From Aplectana chamaeleonis (lineage: Eukaryota > Nematoda > Chromadorea > Rhabditida > Cosmocercidae), in NCBI GenBank assembly GCA_029168955.1, contig JAPDOI010000707.1, positions 240,584-304,583 of the forward strand: a stretch of DNA of 64,000 bases. The letters run 5' to 3'. A model generated the notes under the pieces. That model ran no database searches. It saw only the letters and a list, made by a program, of their open reading frames with translations, and was not told the DNA's origin. Positions within the stretch are counted from its first letter, which is position 1; every line of letters starts with the position of its first letter. This document shows positions 20,758-31,560 of this stretch, piece by piece. A program made the position numbers and the translations under genes.

Positions 20758-21087
20758 ATGTTTTATAGAAGTTTTGTGCCTAACGTGCTATCAATGTACA
20801 TAGATACATCAGTGCTGATGGCGAAACTTTTTGTGAATCTTTCCTCGAACTACTCGTTACGTACCAAGATTCTAGCTGCAATTTCCTGCTATTGCTATAT
20901 ACCATATATAAGTTTTGCTAATTACTAACTTTTCTAGGTACACCTCTCAGATGAAGTTCAAGTATACCAGAAAATAGCTTTCTCGACAGTTTCCCCTGCT
21001 CCCAGGGTTTCAACGCCAGATTCCGGTGCCCCTCCGCTTGCCCCCTGTGGAGCTGCTCTCGCCCTCCTCCAGTGCATGAGTTCATAA
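20758..21087 (+). CDS. candidate two-exon small protein, 74 aa
   Basis: Exon 1 (20758-20832) is MFYRSFVPNVLSMYIDTS then VLMAKLF, ending at donor GTGAATCT. The 105-nt intron contains a TTACTAAC branch-point-like sequence and ends ACTTTTCTAG at 20937. Exon 2 (20938-21087) continues in phase as VHLSDEVQVYQKIAFSTVSP and a Pro/Ala-rich tail (TPDSGAPPLAPCGAALALL) to TAA. The frame is open 15 codons above the ATG, so the start could lie in an earlier exon. No family is recognised. Donor, branch point, acceptor and phase all agree, making this a comparatively good candidate. Confidence 0.45.
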
Positions 21088-21249
21088 GTCAGGTGTGATA
21101 GCAAAGAAAAAGGGAGAAAAAGAAATGATGTAAGGGGACATTATAAGAACAGTTTTGCCCCTGCTGCGGAGCGATTTATTCATTTAACTTTGAGGAGAGG
21201 CCCTTTTGTATATCGAACTATTTCGAGGAAATACGCTCAATTGCTTCTC

Positions 21250-21528
21250 ATGTCTACGTCAGGCAGTTCCTCTGAGAGCAGAGCACCGGAACAAAAGTCC
21301 CATCGTCAGGACTATTCCGTGCACGTCTACAATTATTGTATGGATATTTTGTTCACGTCTTTTCATCACTCTTCGTTATCTGAGCTCATCTCGGGACAAT
21401 CAATATTTCTGACACTGGAAGTCTTCGTAAATATTGCCTCGAAAAAGTATTATTTCGAAATTGCCCAAAACATATTGCTGAGATCTAGTTTACCTAAAAA
21501 CGACTTGCACGCCTTTGTGCTCAGTTGA
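21250..21528 (+). CDS. hypothetical protein, 92 aa, single exon
   Basis: ATG 21250 opens MSTSGSSSESRAPEQKSHRQ, then a Tyr/Phe/Leu-rich region (VHVYNYCMDILFTSFHHSS, ASKKYYFEIAQNILLRSS), ending LHAFVLS-TGA. The frame is open 20 codons upstream. It lies 160 bp after the previous model on the same strand and could be a further exon of that gene. No domain is recognised and no AATAAA is close by. Confidence 0.3.
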   Translation: MSTSGSSSESRAPEQKSHRQDYSVHVYNYCMDILFTSFHHSSLSELISGQSIFLTLEVFVNIASKKYYFEIAQNILLRSSLPKNDLHAFVLS

Positions 21529-21814
21529 AAGTGTGTTCTTCATCGATCACTTTGTCTTCCACTACTCTTCGATTTGAGTTTGTCACCTGGGATGGTGGTG
21601 CCAAGCGCCCGTGTGCGCTGCAGTGCTCACTCCCAGATGGGGGAGTACACATTACATGTTTAACGAGACCCGAAATTTATATCTGTCCGATTTGAACGAA
21701 GACATTGTAATAGCCGTCTAACATCCAGACCTTTTCACGTACGAAAATGCTCGGACACTATGAGAAAGTATTTACGGTATGACCGCTACATATTGTGACA
21801 CTTACTACAGTCGT
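21529..21814. other. nothing seen
   Basis: Spacer without convincing frames. Confidence 0.4.
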
Positions 21815-21965
21815 TATGATTCCTAGCGATACTCTGCGTGCCCTATCGAAGATTGGCGCAAACTCGGTGCCATGTGCTATAACATAGGTGCACCGGGCTT
21901 GCACCTATCTTCAATAGGGAATGCAAAGTAGGTATCACTAGATCCATGCCGATGTTATGTTTTCT
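21815..21965. repeat. hairpin repeat family P, copy 4
   Basis: Left CGTGCCCTATCGAAGATTGG..GCAAACTCGGTGCC, right GGTGCACCGGGCTTGCACC..TATCTTCAATAGGGAATGC. The arm-specific change GAAGAT/ATCTTC is present on both sides. It ends in GATCCATGCCGATGTTATGTT, as in copy 2. Confidence 0.75.
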
Positions 21966-22037
21966 TTGAGTTTTTGTCGTCTCTCCTGATCAGAATGTTT
22001 CACCATGGGGATTCCTCTACTACAAACCTCTGCTTCA

Positions 22038-22256
22038 TTACATAAACGACAGTTGCTTTCGTTTCATCTTCTCTGCTTTCTTAGAGGCAATGCTAGCAAT
22101 TAGAAAGTTCTCTTGTTTTATCAGGAACTTAATTCTAGGTTCATATAAGAGGAGTGATGAAGAACGATCGACTAATCGAGTAGGAAATAAGGTAACATCG
22201 CGTGGATTAGCCGACCCATAGGACCATCCCGCCCACATCATGGAAGAGTTGTCCAT
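22038..22256 (-). CDS. hypothetical protein, 72 aa, after an acceptor-like site
   Basis: On the minus strand the ATG (22256-22254) follows ACCACTTCTTCAG by one base, a trans-splice-type arrangement. The product runs MDNSSMMWAGWSYGSANPRD, a middle LVDRSSSLLLYEPRIKFLI and a lysine-rich end (KKAEKMKRKQLSFM), stop TAA. No family is recognised and no poly(A) signal was checked beyond 100 bp. It could be a short conserved protein or the first exon of a longer gene. Confidence 0.35.
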   Translation of the reverse strand: MDNSSMMWAGWSYGSANPRDVTLFPTRLVDRSSSLLLYEPRIKFLIKQENFLIASIASKKAEKMKRKQLSFM

Positions 22257-23811
22257 CCTGAAGAAGTGGTGCCGAAGATCTGACTACTCTTTATTTTGAA
22301 TTATTGTAACATCGAAACATGCGCATCGAAGCCTTTCTATTTTTGGAGAATTTTCGCCACAACAAAGTCACTAACCTAAGATATCAGATGTCTAAACAAT
22401 TTGCGACATTATAGATTTTGAACTACAATAAGCACACGAAACAGGCGTTTTTGAGTGTTTTGAGGTTTTTTTTTGAGCAATTTTCTCTCCGAAATTTAAG
22501 GTTTTGTGTAGTCTTAGGGCTCATATTCTTAACTTTGTGGGCTCACCTGCGCAAAATCATTGAGAACCAGTATACACTTTTTTATCGCAGACGCTGCCTT
22601 CCATGTTGCTCAGTGATTTTGTAATTCATTTCCTGTGGACACATTTTTCAAGAAACATAAAAACATATTTTCATGGGACGAAAACCACACATAGCCTGGA
22701 TGGACTGTTAGAATAAGGGCGAAACTTCAACTCATTGTACCTCAGTTTGATTAAAAGAGCCAAAAGGTTCGAATATTTGAAGTATTGGTTACATACGCAG
22801 CTCAAATAAATCAACGTAGACTCGTTTTTGCTGAAGAAGTCTTTTTTTCTGAGCGCGAGGTAGATGCAGCTGTGAGCATGAGGTTGTGTTTGTGTTCGAC
22901 CCATTCTTCTATTGTAGGAGTGCAAACCTGACCAGCATTATGTCGGCTAGACAAATACGGTATTATGGAGCCGCTAGAGATAGCACCTTTCCTCTAAGTC
23001 TCTCCTCAGCTGGTCTCACACCTCCCGATTAATTGCACACATAAACTTGAGGTGTGTTTAGTAATACATATTCGTATACATGTCTTACTTATTCTTATTC
23101 TTTATAGTTTGATCTCTTCTCTTCTGCAGTGCTATTGACGGTCTCTTTGAGTTTTTTCTACTTTTTATCTTCCAATACCATTTTATTTTACCATACGGAG
23201 CTCCTATAGATGTTTTGAGTTTTGCATGCAACAGTACAATGTGTTGCGAGCTGTTCACGGACATAAAATCTGAACGATTCCCGACCAAGCAATGAAATCG
23301 GCGTCATTCATACAATCCCAACAAGGTTCTGCTTTTCTTTCTTGACAAATTTTTCAAGCGAACGGCCTGATTCTCCGTTTGTCTCCCTCCATTCAGCCTC
23401 CAATTGTCGACGCTTTGCCGGTCACCTGGGTAATGCGTCCGTCCTTCGGCAAATGTCATTTTGGGTAGCCGGCAATTATATACTGGATGTGCTGATGGAC
23501 GACATAATCATGTTGCTATTCCTCTTATTCCTTACCGCTTGTTTCCTTGAAAACTTATCTTGTGTTTCCACTTGACATGGAAAGTATGTAGTAAAGGACG
23601 ATCCGGAAGTTTGTTACGAAATATGCTCTAATTAGGGCTACTCTTAAGAGTGTATCCAAATCTAAATTTGCAGCTGCTGGGGAGAGTTAATAATCGGGTA
23701 ACGGAGGGGTTTTCTCAGTTGGGTCATGACACTTGCTGAGGATTTAGGGTATTCACAGAAAATATTCCGGACTTGGCTCGAATTTTTTTCTCTTATGGGT
23801 GTTAAAGGCAG
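22257..23811. other. long AT-rich gap, no supported gene
   Basis: Short plus-strand frames at 22418-22624 and 23342-23575 and minus-strand frames at 22671-22925 and 23085-23288 are hydrophobic or T-rich and lack start or splice support. No repeat structure was identified. Confidence 0.4.
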
Positions 23812-24560
23812 TGTCCACCAGAAAACGAAGGTTTAGAGTTTGACTGTTTCATCAGTGAAGAAAGAATCACGAAAAACGCTTCGAAACATCCAAAATCAGC
23901 TCTTCTTCTTGAAAGCCACATTTCAACGGTGGATCAGTTGCGCGGGCATGGGACTGAAGTAGACAGCGTGCAAGTGCGCCCCAATGCTAAAACTCAGTCG
24001 CGCTCGCGCTCCAATGATAATGTAGAAGCGGACCAAACTCATCCTCGGAAAAAAAGGGCAGTGTTCACGATGAAAAAAGTGCTTGGGATTCCCCTAGGAA
24101 TTGGTAGTGGAGGGGCACACTGTAACGTTGACGTCGAAAGAACGCATGAAAACGAGCCAGAAAAAGCTTCAAAAGAGGCCCAGGGGTTGCCACTTTGAGG
24201 CGCAAGGCAAACCTCAAAAGCGCCTCACACGCCCACCGACGTCAACAAATGAATGCTCAAGATGGTGAGATGAGCGATGATTTCCAATCATTAGCCCCGT
24301 TCTTCCCTTCATTCTCGACTTCTCTCTTTACTCAGGTCAGCTCGCATACATCGGTTGCAAAATACGGAAGTTACAAGCCTCGGACAACTCGTCCACCATG
24401 CTTCCCTAGCTCAATTTTTGAGGAACCTTTTTTTCCGTTCCCAGAAGGTCGTGTAAGATTTTAGAGACATAGCTGGAATCAGCATGGGGCCGTTTTCAAG
24501 ATCTCTTTTCAAGAGGCTAAAAAACAGAAAAACGATTTTTATCGTGGACACTGCCTTTAA
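23812..24560. mobile_element. TTAA-target element, family F (copy 3)
   Basis: TTAA-AGGCAGTGTCCACCAG ... ATCGTGGACACTGCCT-TTAA, 741 bp between targets. An internal GGGCAGTGTTCACGATGA near 24058 looks like the end of a second, nested copy. The two 89-aa ORFs inside (23929-24198, 24195-24464) are not supported as genes. Confidence 0.7.
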
Positions 24561-24778
24561 GGATTCTGAACACGGAATTGAGATCCATTTGTTGAAGTTC
24601 GGAGAAAAACTGAGGTAGATTTGTTCAAAGTCTCGATCTTTGATAGACTATAGTGTATTACAGTGGGTATGGTTGTCAGCTCGAAGTCTCATATCTAGCT
24701 GGAAGCTTCTCTGAAGGTGGTGATTTGCAGTGCTAAGCACGAAATCGAGGTCCGTTCATCAATTTTCAGAATACTAGG
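24561..24778. repeat. element-A-like dispersed repeat, host of the next insertion
   Basis: GAACACGGAATTGAGATCC, TCAAAGTCTC and CAGAATACTAGG echo the interior of element A. It is resumed after 25734 (AGTAGGCCTCAAAACATC). Confidence 0.45.
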
Positions 24779-25734
24779 TTAAAGGCAGTGTTCACGATGA
24801 TTTTCGTTCCCGACTTTTCCACTCAAAACAATGCGTTGGCAACCAATCGTTAACAAAACGGCGAAGAAACAGCGAGAAACGCACTAAAACGTCTTATTTC
24901 AGTGAAATTTTTCTCTGCCCTGAACTAGTTGTCCGATTGGATGAAACATGTTACCGGAGGTTGCCGCTGGTAAAAAATGGGGTTGACCAAAAAGGAAACA
25001 ATATTTTAGGCAATACAGTATTAGTTAAAGGCATCGTACGCGCTAAAAACCGCATATTATTTTTTCATGTTTTTGGGTAGCTCGGCCTCTCTAGTGAAGG
25101 AAAATGTCGAAGGAACCCATGAAAAACCTTCATTTGTAAAGAAAAATGAATCGGAACACATTGTAAATACGAATTTGAATTTCGCGCCAAAATCCTTTTT
25201 GAGGTTTTTCCGCATCTGGGGGCCTCGTCACAGTCATTTTCGGAGTTTTTCTTCATGTGGAGTTCGTGCCGTAACTATTTTTCATGTTGTCTTACGGTCA
25301 CACCAACATTCTAAGAAAAAGTGCTAGATGACTGGTGAGAATTGGTGGCGGATCTTCATCTTTGACGCCTTCCAACCTCATTGCCCAACGTTTTTGTCGC
25401 CCCAAAGTTTACCAGTGTGGTTTACCGGGCTCAATCATGAAAATGAGCCTGAAAAATGAAAATTGATTTCCAGCGCGAACGATGCCTTTAAGGTCCGAAA
25501 GAAAGAACGGAGCAACAGAAAGTAGAGAATTGTAAAAGACGGATCCACAAGAGATTTCATTTTCACAACAAACAGTTCCAGTGAGAGTAAAAAAGTGAGG
25601 TGAGAGTAAGGGATTTGGTGCCCTTCTGGGGCATTTTTCTCGGTTTCTTCGTCATTTCAGTTCTACTCGGAGGCCAAACAATCGTTTTAACGATTAATCT
25701 CGAAATCGAAGATTATCGTGAACACTGCCTTTAA
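24779..25734. mobile_element. TTAA-target element, family F (copy 4), containing a nested copy
   Basis: TTAA-AGGCAGTGTTCACGATGA ... ATCGTGAACACTGCCT-TTAA. It is interrupted by a second TTAA element at 25025-25491; without that insert it is about 485 bp. No transposase was seen. Confidence 0.75.
25025..25491. mobile_element. nested TTAA-target element (family F2)
   Basis: TTAA-AGGCATCGTACGCGCT ... AGCGCGAACGATGCCT-TTAA. It is about 80-85 percent similar by eye to 44240-44684, including CATGTTTTTGGGTAGCT and GGTGAGAATTGGTGGCGGAT. The 84-86-aa ORFs within are shared by both copies but look non-functional. Confidence 0.75.
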
Positions 25735-26095
25735 GCTGCGCCAGCTAAACGGCTTTATCTAACTTCACCTGCAGTAGGCCTCAAAACATCAAGAATACCG
25801 CATTGGTATTCAAGACAACGAACAGCCTCAGAAAAATGTTTGAGCCAAATCCGAAGCAATTTTTTAAGAGCACTCCGAAAATTTCAGCACCCTTCCTACC
25901 TTTTTGCTCAAACGAGAGAGCCGCTCTTTCCGAAGCTGTCTCCAAACGGTGTATAAAGGACTTGAAAAACAAGAGACAGAGAGGGGGGGAAAAGGAAAGA
26001 GCAGCGGACCCGCCCCCACCCTCATATCAGTAAGAGGTGTATTATACTTTTGAGACACGCGGTCGCGTCGCTCTGCACAGCGGAGTTCCCGCCTT
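25735..26095. other. dispersed-repeat remainder, no gene
   Basis: The continuation of the element-A-like host sequence and a purine tract (25960-26010). The last 60 bp resemble the left end of H3 (GTCGCTCTGCACAGC). Confidence 0.4.
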
Positions 26096-26405
26096 TTAGG
26101 TCATTGGTATACTTTGTCGCTGTCATGAGCGACAGTCATGACATTTAGCACAAATCGTGGCGGTACCAGCAATGGTGCAACGGCACTCGCTTTCTTAGGA
26201 ACAATTGTATCGTGTCTGTCGCAGCGACGTGTCGCAGAGGGCTGACACACTGCAAGTGAGCCGATGCCTGTCGTCGCCACTGTTGCTGTCGCTGTGCAGC
26301 GCACTGCGACAGCGACAAATTCAAAGAACGGGAGCCCCGCGACAGGCGGTCGCTGTCGCTGAGCAACGCGATCGAGTGACGCAAAAGCATATCATTGGCC
26401 TAACG
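26096..26405. mobile_element. Harbinger-like element (H4), same family as H3
   Basis: GGTCATTGGTATACTTTGTC ... GCAAAAGCATATCATTGGCC, flanked by TTA and TAA. The interior shares GCTCCCG, GACAGGCGGTCGCTG and GTCGCTCTGC-type blocks with 19715-20584. Confidence 0.6.
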
Positions 26406-27469
26406 CACCATGTGCAGTGTAGAGCACGTTTCGAAAAAAAAAGAGTTTATACCCGTCATATAAAGATGAAAAATTACCTCGCGCTGCTAACTGTTTTTCT
26501 TTATCTCCTTGTCTCTTTTCTGCCACTGATTTTTTCGAAAAAAAAATTAATTTAAAATGAGGTATCAAGAAAGAAGCAAAGACGCGAAAAAGCGTCCGTG
26601 CGCGCCTTGTGACCAAATCTCACGAGCAGTATTGCAAGGCGCGTCGCGAAAATTCTAGGCCATTGACAAGATAGCGCACCCTGAGTCTATCATAATACAG
26701 AGAGTTTCATAATTATGGCAAATGCTATGACAATTATGACAAAGTTTGTCTGCGACTTAATATCGGTGTATTGGGGGGGGGGGTGTTGTTATAAATATGA
26801 AACGCGCTGTATTAATGTTCACGATGAGGAGTTTAGCGTTCCGAAGCTCGTGAAGTGGTGGGAAATTCAGGAGTTCCCGTCCATTCTGTCAATCTGCTTA
26901 GCTACACTCTTGTAATGTCTCCGTCAACTTCATTTCTTATGCAGACAATTTTACCGTTCTCATCATTCTGTGGAGGATAGACCTTCACGAGCAGCCAAAT
27001 TTCGGCGCATCTTTTGTGTGTGCTGCTCTATTACTTTTATTCCCACTTTGAACGACCCGCGCAGTGATTTCTCCCGTCGTAATCAGTGTTTTCGTCCTGG
27101 GATTCGAGCGGCCTTCATGCAACCATATTACTGTTATTGCCATTTGTTTCGCCGTCACAAGAGTGATAATTAATTTTGCGACTGGTGTAGATTTCCATTC
27201 ACCTGTGAGCGGGGTCGGATGACCTTCGAGGCTGAGTATCGTGATGGCTTTCGCACGCGATTTTCATCATCAACCAAGAAACCGCCATCGAAACGACACG
27301 CACTCACAAGCCATAGCCGACATCTTTCACCCATTGTCCTCTCCTGATCAGCCTTGCCTTCGTCTCCTTTTCAAGACACCTACAGTTGGACCGCAGGTTT
27401 AATTGTCAGCTTTGACTTCCCTAGTTTCCGAGCAGGTGAACTCCGCAAACACATCAAAATCACGCCCCA
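26406..27469. other. no firm gene
   Basis: A 67-aa plus-strand frame at 26970-27173 (Cys/Arg/Phe-rich) and a G10 run (26773) are the only notable items. AAATCTCACGAGCAGTATTG at 26609 is a lone end of the T3 family. Confidence 0.35.
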
Positions 27470-27880
27470 TCAGTTCCTTTCCAGTTCGCTAGCGAATTTG
27501 ACGTTTATTCTCATATCTGAATGAAGATAAGGAACGGAATTATATTTAGGAATGCTTTCTGAAACGTTTGATTTTGTGCTCAATACTTCAGAGATGGGAA
27601 ACGAGAAGTTTCTAGTTTTCGTGGCCTTTACCAGAGTGGTGTTGATGTGTTTCTGGCCTACTCCTATGGAAAACAGCACATTTGGTAGTCCCTACTCTAT
27701 CATGTGTTTGAACCAAGTGGAGGTTGCATAGTTGGCAAAACTGGAGGGCTCAGTCTTGCGTGTCCATAAGATTATAGCACAGTGAAAATAGTTTCGTGGT
27801 CTGAAGTGAGAAGGCATTCCCTCAATCCACCATCTAGCCCTGGGAACAGAAGCGCCACGACAGAAGCAAATGGTCCATCG
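27470..27880 (-). CDS. candidate two-exon gene fragment, about 110 aa
   Basis: After the acceptor GAACTTTCAG, minus-strand exon a (27880-27742) reads RWTICFCRGASVPRARWWIE, then FRPRNYFHCAIILWTRKTEP. Donor GTTTTGCC at 27741 and acceptor GTTTTCCATAG at 27664 (78 nt) join in phase to exon b (27663-27470): VGQKHINTTLVKATKTRNFS, SEVLSTKSNVSESIPKYNS and INVKFASELERN, stop. Read without splicing the same frame is interrupted once by TAG, so either the intron is real or this is a decaying gene. No start codon is defined. Composition is clearly protein-like, but I do not recognise a family. Confidence 0.4.
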
Positions 27881-28259
27881 CTGAAAGTTCTACAATTTTA
27901 TAGAAGCTAACAGCTGAACATGCGTATTAATTAGGAGCTCCCTACTTTTGGAGAATTTTCGTTAGTAGAAAGGCACAAAGAATTAGATCACTAAGGAGTT
28001 TAAGGCGCAATACCATTTTCGGCTTTTGTATGTTGCGCTACATAAACCCATCAAAACACGCGTAAGAGCGGGACGCCCCGAGGTTTTCGAAAGAGTTTTT
28101 TTTCTAAAATTTGAGTGCTCTATGTGGCCTTTTTTTGCGTGTTCCACTATCTCGTGTTCGATGTGCCACTATCTATACTTGCTCAAATTAATGAAAAAAA
28201 AACTTTTTTTTGTGCACACACTGCCTTTGATTGAGCACAGCTAGTTGATTCTCGATACG
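27881..28259. other. no supported gene; one family F end
   Basis: GTGCACACACTGCCTTTGA (about 28213-28231) resembles a family F terminus. T-rich ORFs were ignored. Confidence 0.35.
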
Positions 28260-28720
28260 TTTTCGACTTACCCTCAGAGTTTTGGCCGAGAAGTAGCCGC
28301 GAAATGCCTTTTTGTCGCGTAATAGCCGCGAAATAGCCTCCAAATAATGCTTGCCGTAAAATAGCCGAGAAATAATGCTTTCTTGGTAAGTATACGACGT
28401 TTTCCAGAGGCATGATTCATATGTCAACACCTCAGTCGGTTCAATCATCCAAGTTTGAAGTACATACAGACTTGGACCTCGCTCAGCCTCTGAAGGCCTC
28501 GCCCAACCGCTGACGGCTCGAAAAGCCGGCGACGGCCGTGTCTTGGTTGCTTTCGGTTTCTTCTATTTTTTTCTCTGTTATTTCTCGACCATTTGTTGCC
28601 CGTTTTGTGTAAAACCGAGAAATAGCCGAGAAAAAGTCCACCAGGAGCCGCTGTGGAGCCTGGTGGGCTATTTCTCGGCTATTTGCGGCTATATCTCTGC
28701 CAGAACTCTCAGAGTAAGAG
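28260..28720. mobile_element. foldback element with repeated TAGCCGMGAAATA motif
   Basis: The ends TTACCCTCAGAGTTTTGGCC and GCCAGAACTCTCAGAGTAAG are inverted. ATAGCCGCGAAATA / ATAGCCGAGAAATA recurs at least six times in the arms in complementary orientation. The centre pairs CCACCAGGAGCC / GGAGCCTGGTGG. No transposase was seen; the target site is unclear. Confidence 0.6.
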
Positions 28721-29718
28721 CGCAAGAGATAGAATCTAATCGCAAGCAGGGGTGAGCGAAATTGAAATTATCAGAAAATTCGAAGACGAATTTCGTGTTC
28801 CGGCACAGTTTTCTTCTCCGGTAACGGAAATGCGGAAAAATTTCCAAAGTTTTAGTAAGCTCTATGTCTCCGCGTTCCGCGACATCCTGTGCTTTTTTCG
28901 AAAGTCTGAATTTTTCTTCTTCTTGAGTGCAATGCAGCTAATTTCGCATGCCTTTTTGAAGAGCATCGATTCATACGGAGGCCAAAGCTAATTTATTCTT
29001 CTCGTGCTCGTGACCTCCCAAGCTTTGTGGAAAAAATGTATTTCTGGAACCCGGTGCTCACGCTGGTACTATCTATTATGGAGTAAAAATTACTGGGGTC
29101 CATCGCGTGCGTGTGCGCGAGCATGTTGCTTCTTCTTTCCACACACTCTCTCGCTATCTCTCCCCTCGCATAACTCAAGCACGTGAACGAACACAGTAAG
29201 CTTAGCTGCGAAAAATAGAGGGTAATGCTTTCTACTGATTCCTGTAGGATGTTTACCTTTGGTATAAACCTTCGAATTTTCTGAGACTTCATTAGTGAGT
29301 AACCCAAGCGTCTGAGTCGGTGATAGCATTCAGTGTGCATGGTTCCACTTCTTACGCTTGTGAAATCTCAAATTTCCACTCGAAAGAGAGTCAGGCGAGG
29401 CGTTATCTCTACACTAGTAGTTCCACTTGGAAAATAAACAACAAACATTGACACACGACAGAAAGCAAAACATTGCACGCAGCTTTTGAGTCGTGTTGTT
29501 CGAGCTGGAAAACTTGTCCTTCAGTGGCAAGTGATGTATGCAGATAACCGCTTCCTGAAATAGTATTCTATATGCTCACGGTGCTCAGGTTTATATCTTT
29601 CCGAGAAATTGTTTGATATTTCATTGGTAAGCCGGATCCCTCATCCTTATTGCTTCTTTTTCGAGTACAAAAATGCAAGCGACGACTTCTAGGCTGTTTC
29701 TCCTTTTTTCCGTTCGCA
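28721..29718. other. no firm gene; GC-rich CTCTCTCGCT patch
   Basis: A 115-aa minus-strand frame (28993-29340) runs across a patch (29100-29190) rich in GCGTGTGCGCGAGC and CACTCTCTCGCTATCTC that also occurs in related form at 33400-33500 and 37420-37510. The ORF is therefore suspect. Confidence 0.35.
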
Positions 29719-29749
29719 TATTTATTTATTTATTTATTTATTTATTATA
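29719..29749. repeat. TTTA microsatellite
   Basis: About seven uninterrupted TTTA units. Confidence 0.9.
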
Positions 29750-30491
29750 CGCCGTAGCCGACGTGCTCATAATCCACAAAGTAGCGAGTTAGAGCCATGA
29801 AAATGTATACAAAAACAAATCAAGTCTCAGCGCAACGATTTAACTGCCGACCACAAGGCCATGGTTCAAGTTAGAGAATAATCGAAAAGGCGTCGCTAGA
29901 CAAAGTCAGGAGCCATTAAAGGTTGTGGGGGCAGTAAGGCAAAAACCCAAGTAGTGATAGAGGCTTGGAACCGTTCAGTGTTTCTTGGTACGCATATATT
30001 CATGTACACGTAACATTTCATGGGAAATCCAATTTCAATTTCTGACTTCCAATTTATTTCGTCGAGATGGTTAGGGACGGTTCAAGTGGAAAAAGACATA
30101 AGTAGCAACCCGAATGGGTCTGAAGGTAATTTTAGAACCGCCGTCCAATGACCCGTAACGAGGTAGTCGGCGGTAGGGTCAAACGATAGAGGAGGGCGAA
30201 AACGCCTTCCATTTACCCGAGTGAGTCATAGCGATGGATGACTAGCATGGCACGAATGGCATGGGAATGCTTGTCCAGGCCAATCAGGGCTCTTCACTGA
30301 ACACCTATCGGGCATTGAATGCCCTGAAACTCTTCGGACCTCCTGCTATTCACAGTGCTTTGAATCATCCATTCTCCCCTTCGTTTTAAACGTAATCTTT
30401 TCTGAGCTTCCTCTACATCTACAATTTTATAAGCATCGTTTTTCCATACTTCGTACTTTTCCGTCCGTTTCCGGTTAGCACGTGTAGAGCC
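29750..30491. other. no supported gene
   Basis: Mixed sequence without long frames. It contains a short inverted pair around GGGCATTGAATGCCC (30312). Confidence 0.4.
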
Positions 30492-30818
30492 ATGTGGAAA
30501 GACACAGTGTACCCGGGGGCGAATGCTTTTCTACCGGCTCGATCACTTCGGCTTTTGATATGCTTACGCGGCGTCATAGATCATTTCGTGCACCTGCTCT
30601 CGCGAGGCGTTTTCCAATGCTCTTGCACCCTATCCGATCGCAATTTGAGTCATCCTTTGCAGCCTCCTCTGCCACAAGAAAGGGAAATGCAGCTCCCAAT
30701 ATGCTTTGTCATTTCTTCTCTACAAAGCCATTTTCAAACTTATTCCCTTCGATTCATTGGAGCATTAGTCTCAAAGGCAGAGTCTACGCTTGAAAAAGTG
30801 GGGTCGCATGGCCCTTAG
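30492..30818 (+). CDS. hypothetical ORF, 108 aa
   Basis: ATG 30492 opens MWKDTVYPGANAFLPARSLR and runs 108 codons, rich in Leu, Ser and Cys. The +2 frame is also open for 99 codons, which lowers confidence. No splice, poly(A) or family evidence. Confidence 0.2.
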   Translation: MWKDTVYPGANAFLPARSLRLLICLRGVIDHFVHLLSRGVFQCSCTLSDRNLSHPLQPPLPQEREMQLPICFVISSLQSHFQTYSLRFIGALVSKAESTLEKVGSHGP

Positions 30819-31033
30819 TAGAACGCTCACGCTATTAGAAGCGTCAAAAACATGCCAAAGCTACTGAATTTGAGCAATGCAAGTCGAAAATTTTCGACAA
30901 CTCCTCCCATGGGCTTCGACAACTCCGCCCCCCCCCTAAAATATACGAATACTGTCACTTTAGCTGGCTTTTGATGCTTCCAACGAGGTAAGCGTTCCAG
31001 TACATGTTGTGAGAGTCTATCGGCTTCGCTATC

Positions 31034-31299
31034 TTAGGCATCTTTCATAGTCCTCACCACAAGCGCGGCACGCGCGGGACGAGCGGTGGACTATGAAACT
31101 TTTTCCAAATATAGAAGCAAGTATTGATTGAAACGGTAAAACCGCCGCGGCGGTTTGGGCGGCGCCGCTATGGCGGTGCTGGTGAACTATGAAAGTTCTT
31201 ACCGCGCGTCCCGCGCGTGGCGCGCGGTAAGAACTTTCATAGTCCACCGCCCTTCCCGCGCGTGTCGCGCTTGCGGTGAGGACTATGAAAGATGCCTTA
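31034..31299. mobile_element. Harbinger-like miniature element (H1), TTA target
   Basis: TTA-GGCATCTTTCATAGTCCTC ... GAGGACTATGAAAGATGCC-TTA. The inverted arms extend through AAGCGCG(G/A)CACGCGCGGGA and GCGGTGGACTATGAAA; the GC-rich centre has its own CTTACCGCGCGTCC palindrome. The exact TTA duplication and GG termini fit PIF/Harbinger. The ORFs across it are artefacts. Confidence 0.8.
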
Positions 31300-31560
31300 A
31301 CCGTTTTTTCGTTAATATTAGCTATTTCAAAACTCTTTCACCTTTACCCCATAACAAAAACGACCGTAATTCCAGTATTTGCATGCAGTCTCCGTCGGGT
31401 TTTTCGTTAGTTTCCCATACTAACAAAACTTTCGATCGATTCAAGTTATAAAATCTATACAATTTTCGAGCGTGTCTGCTGCCTTTAATAGGAGTTCTGA
31501 GTGATTTCGTCAAATATCATCAAGAGAATCACAGAAGGTCTAAGTACGCAATTTTTGAAA

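Noticed and set aside
25065..25327. 86-aa ORF with a counterpart at 44282-44509
   Set aside because: Both lie in the non-autonomous TTAA element F2 and differ by indels; the similarity reflects the element, not a conserved gene.
26773..26783. Homopolymer G/C runs (also near 1588, 5150, 36026 and 42190)
   Set aside because: Common in this genome's spacer DNA and possibly assembly-sensitive; no associated feature.
30120..30300. Possible structured RNA or tRNA-like segment around CCGTCCAATGACCCG
   Set aside because: No A/B box or cloverleaf could be drawn; no tRNA-type GGTTCRANNCC was found here or elsewhere in the window.
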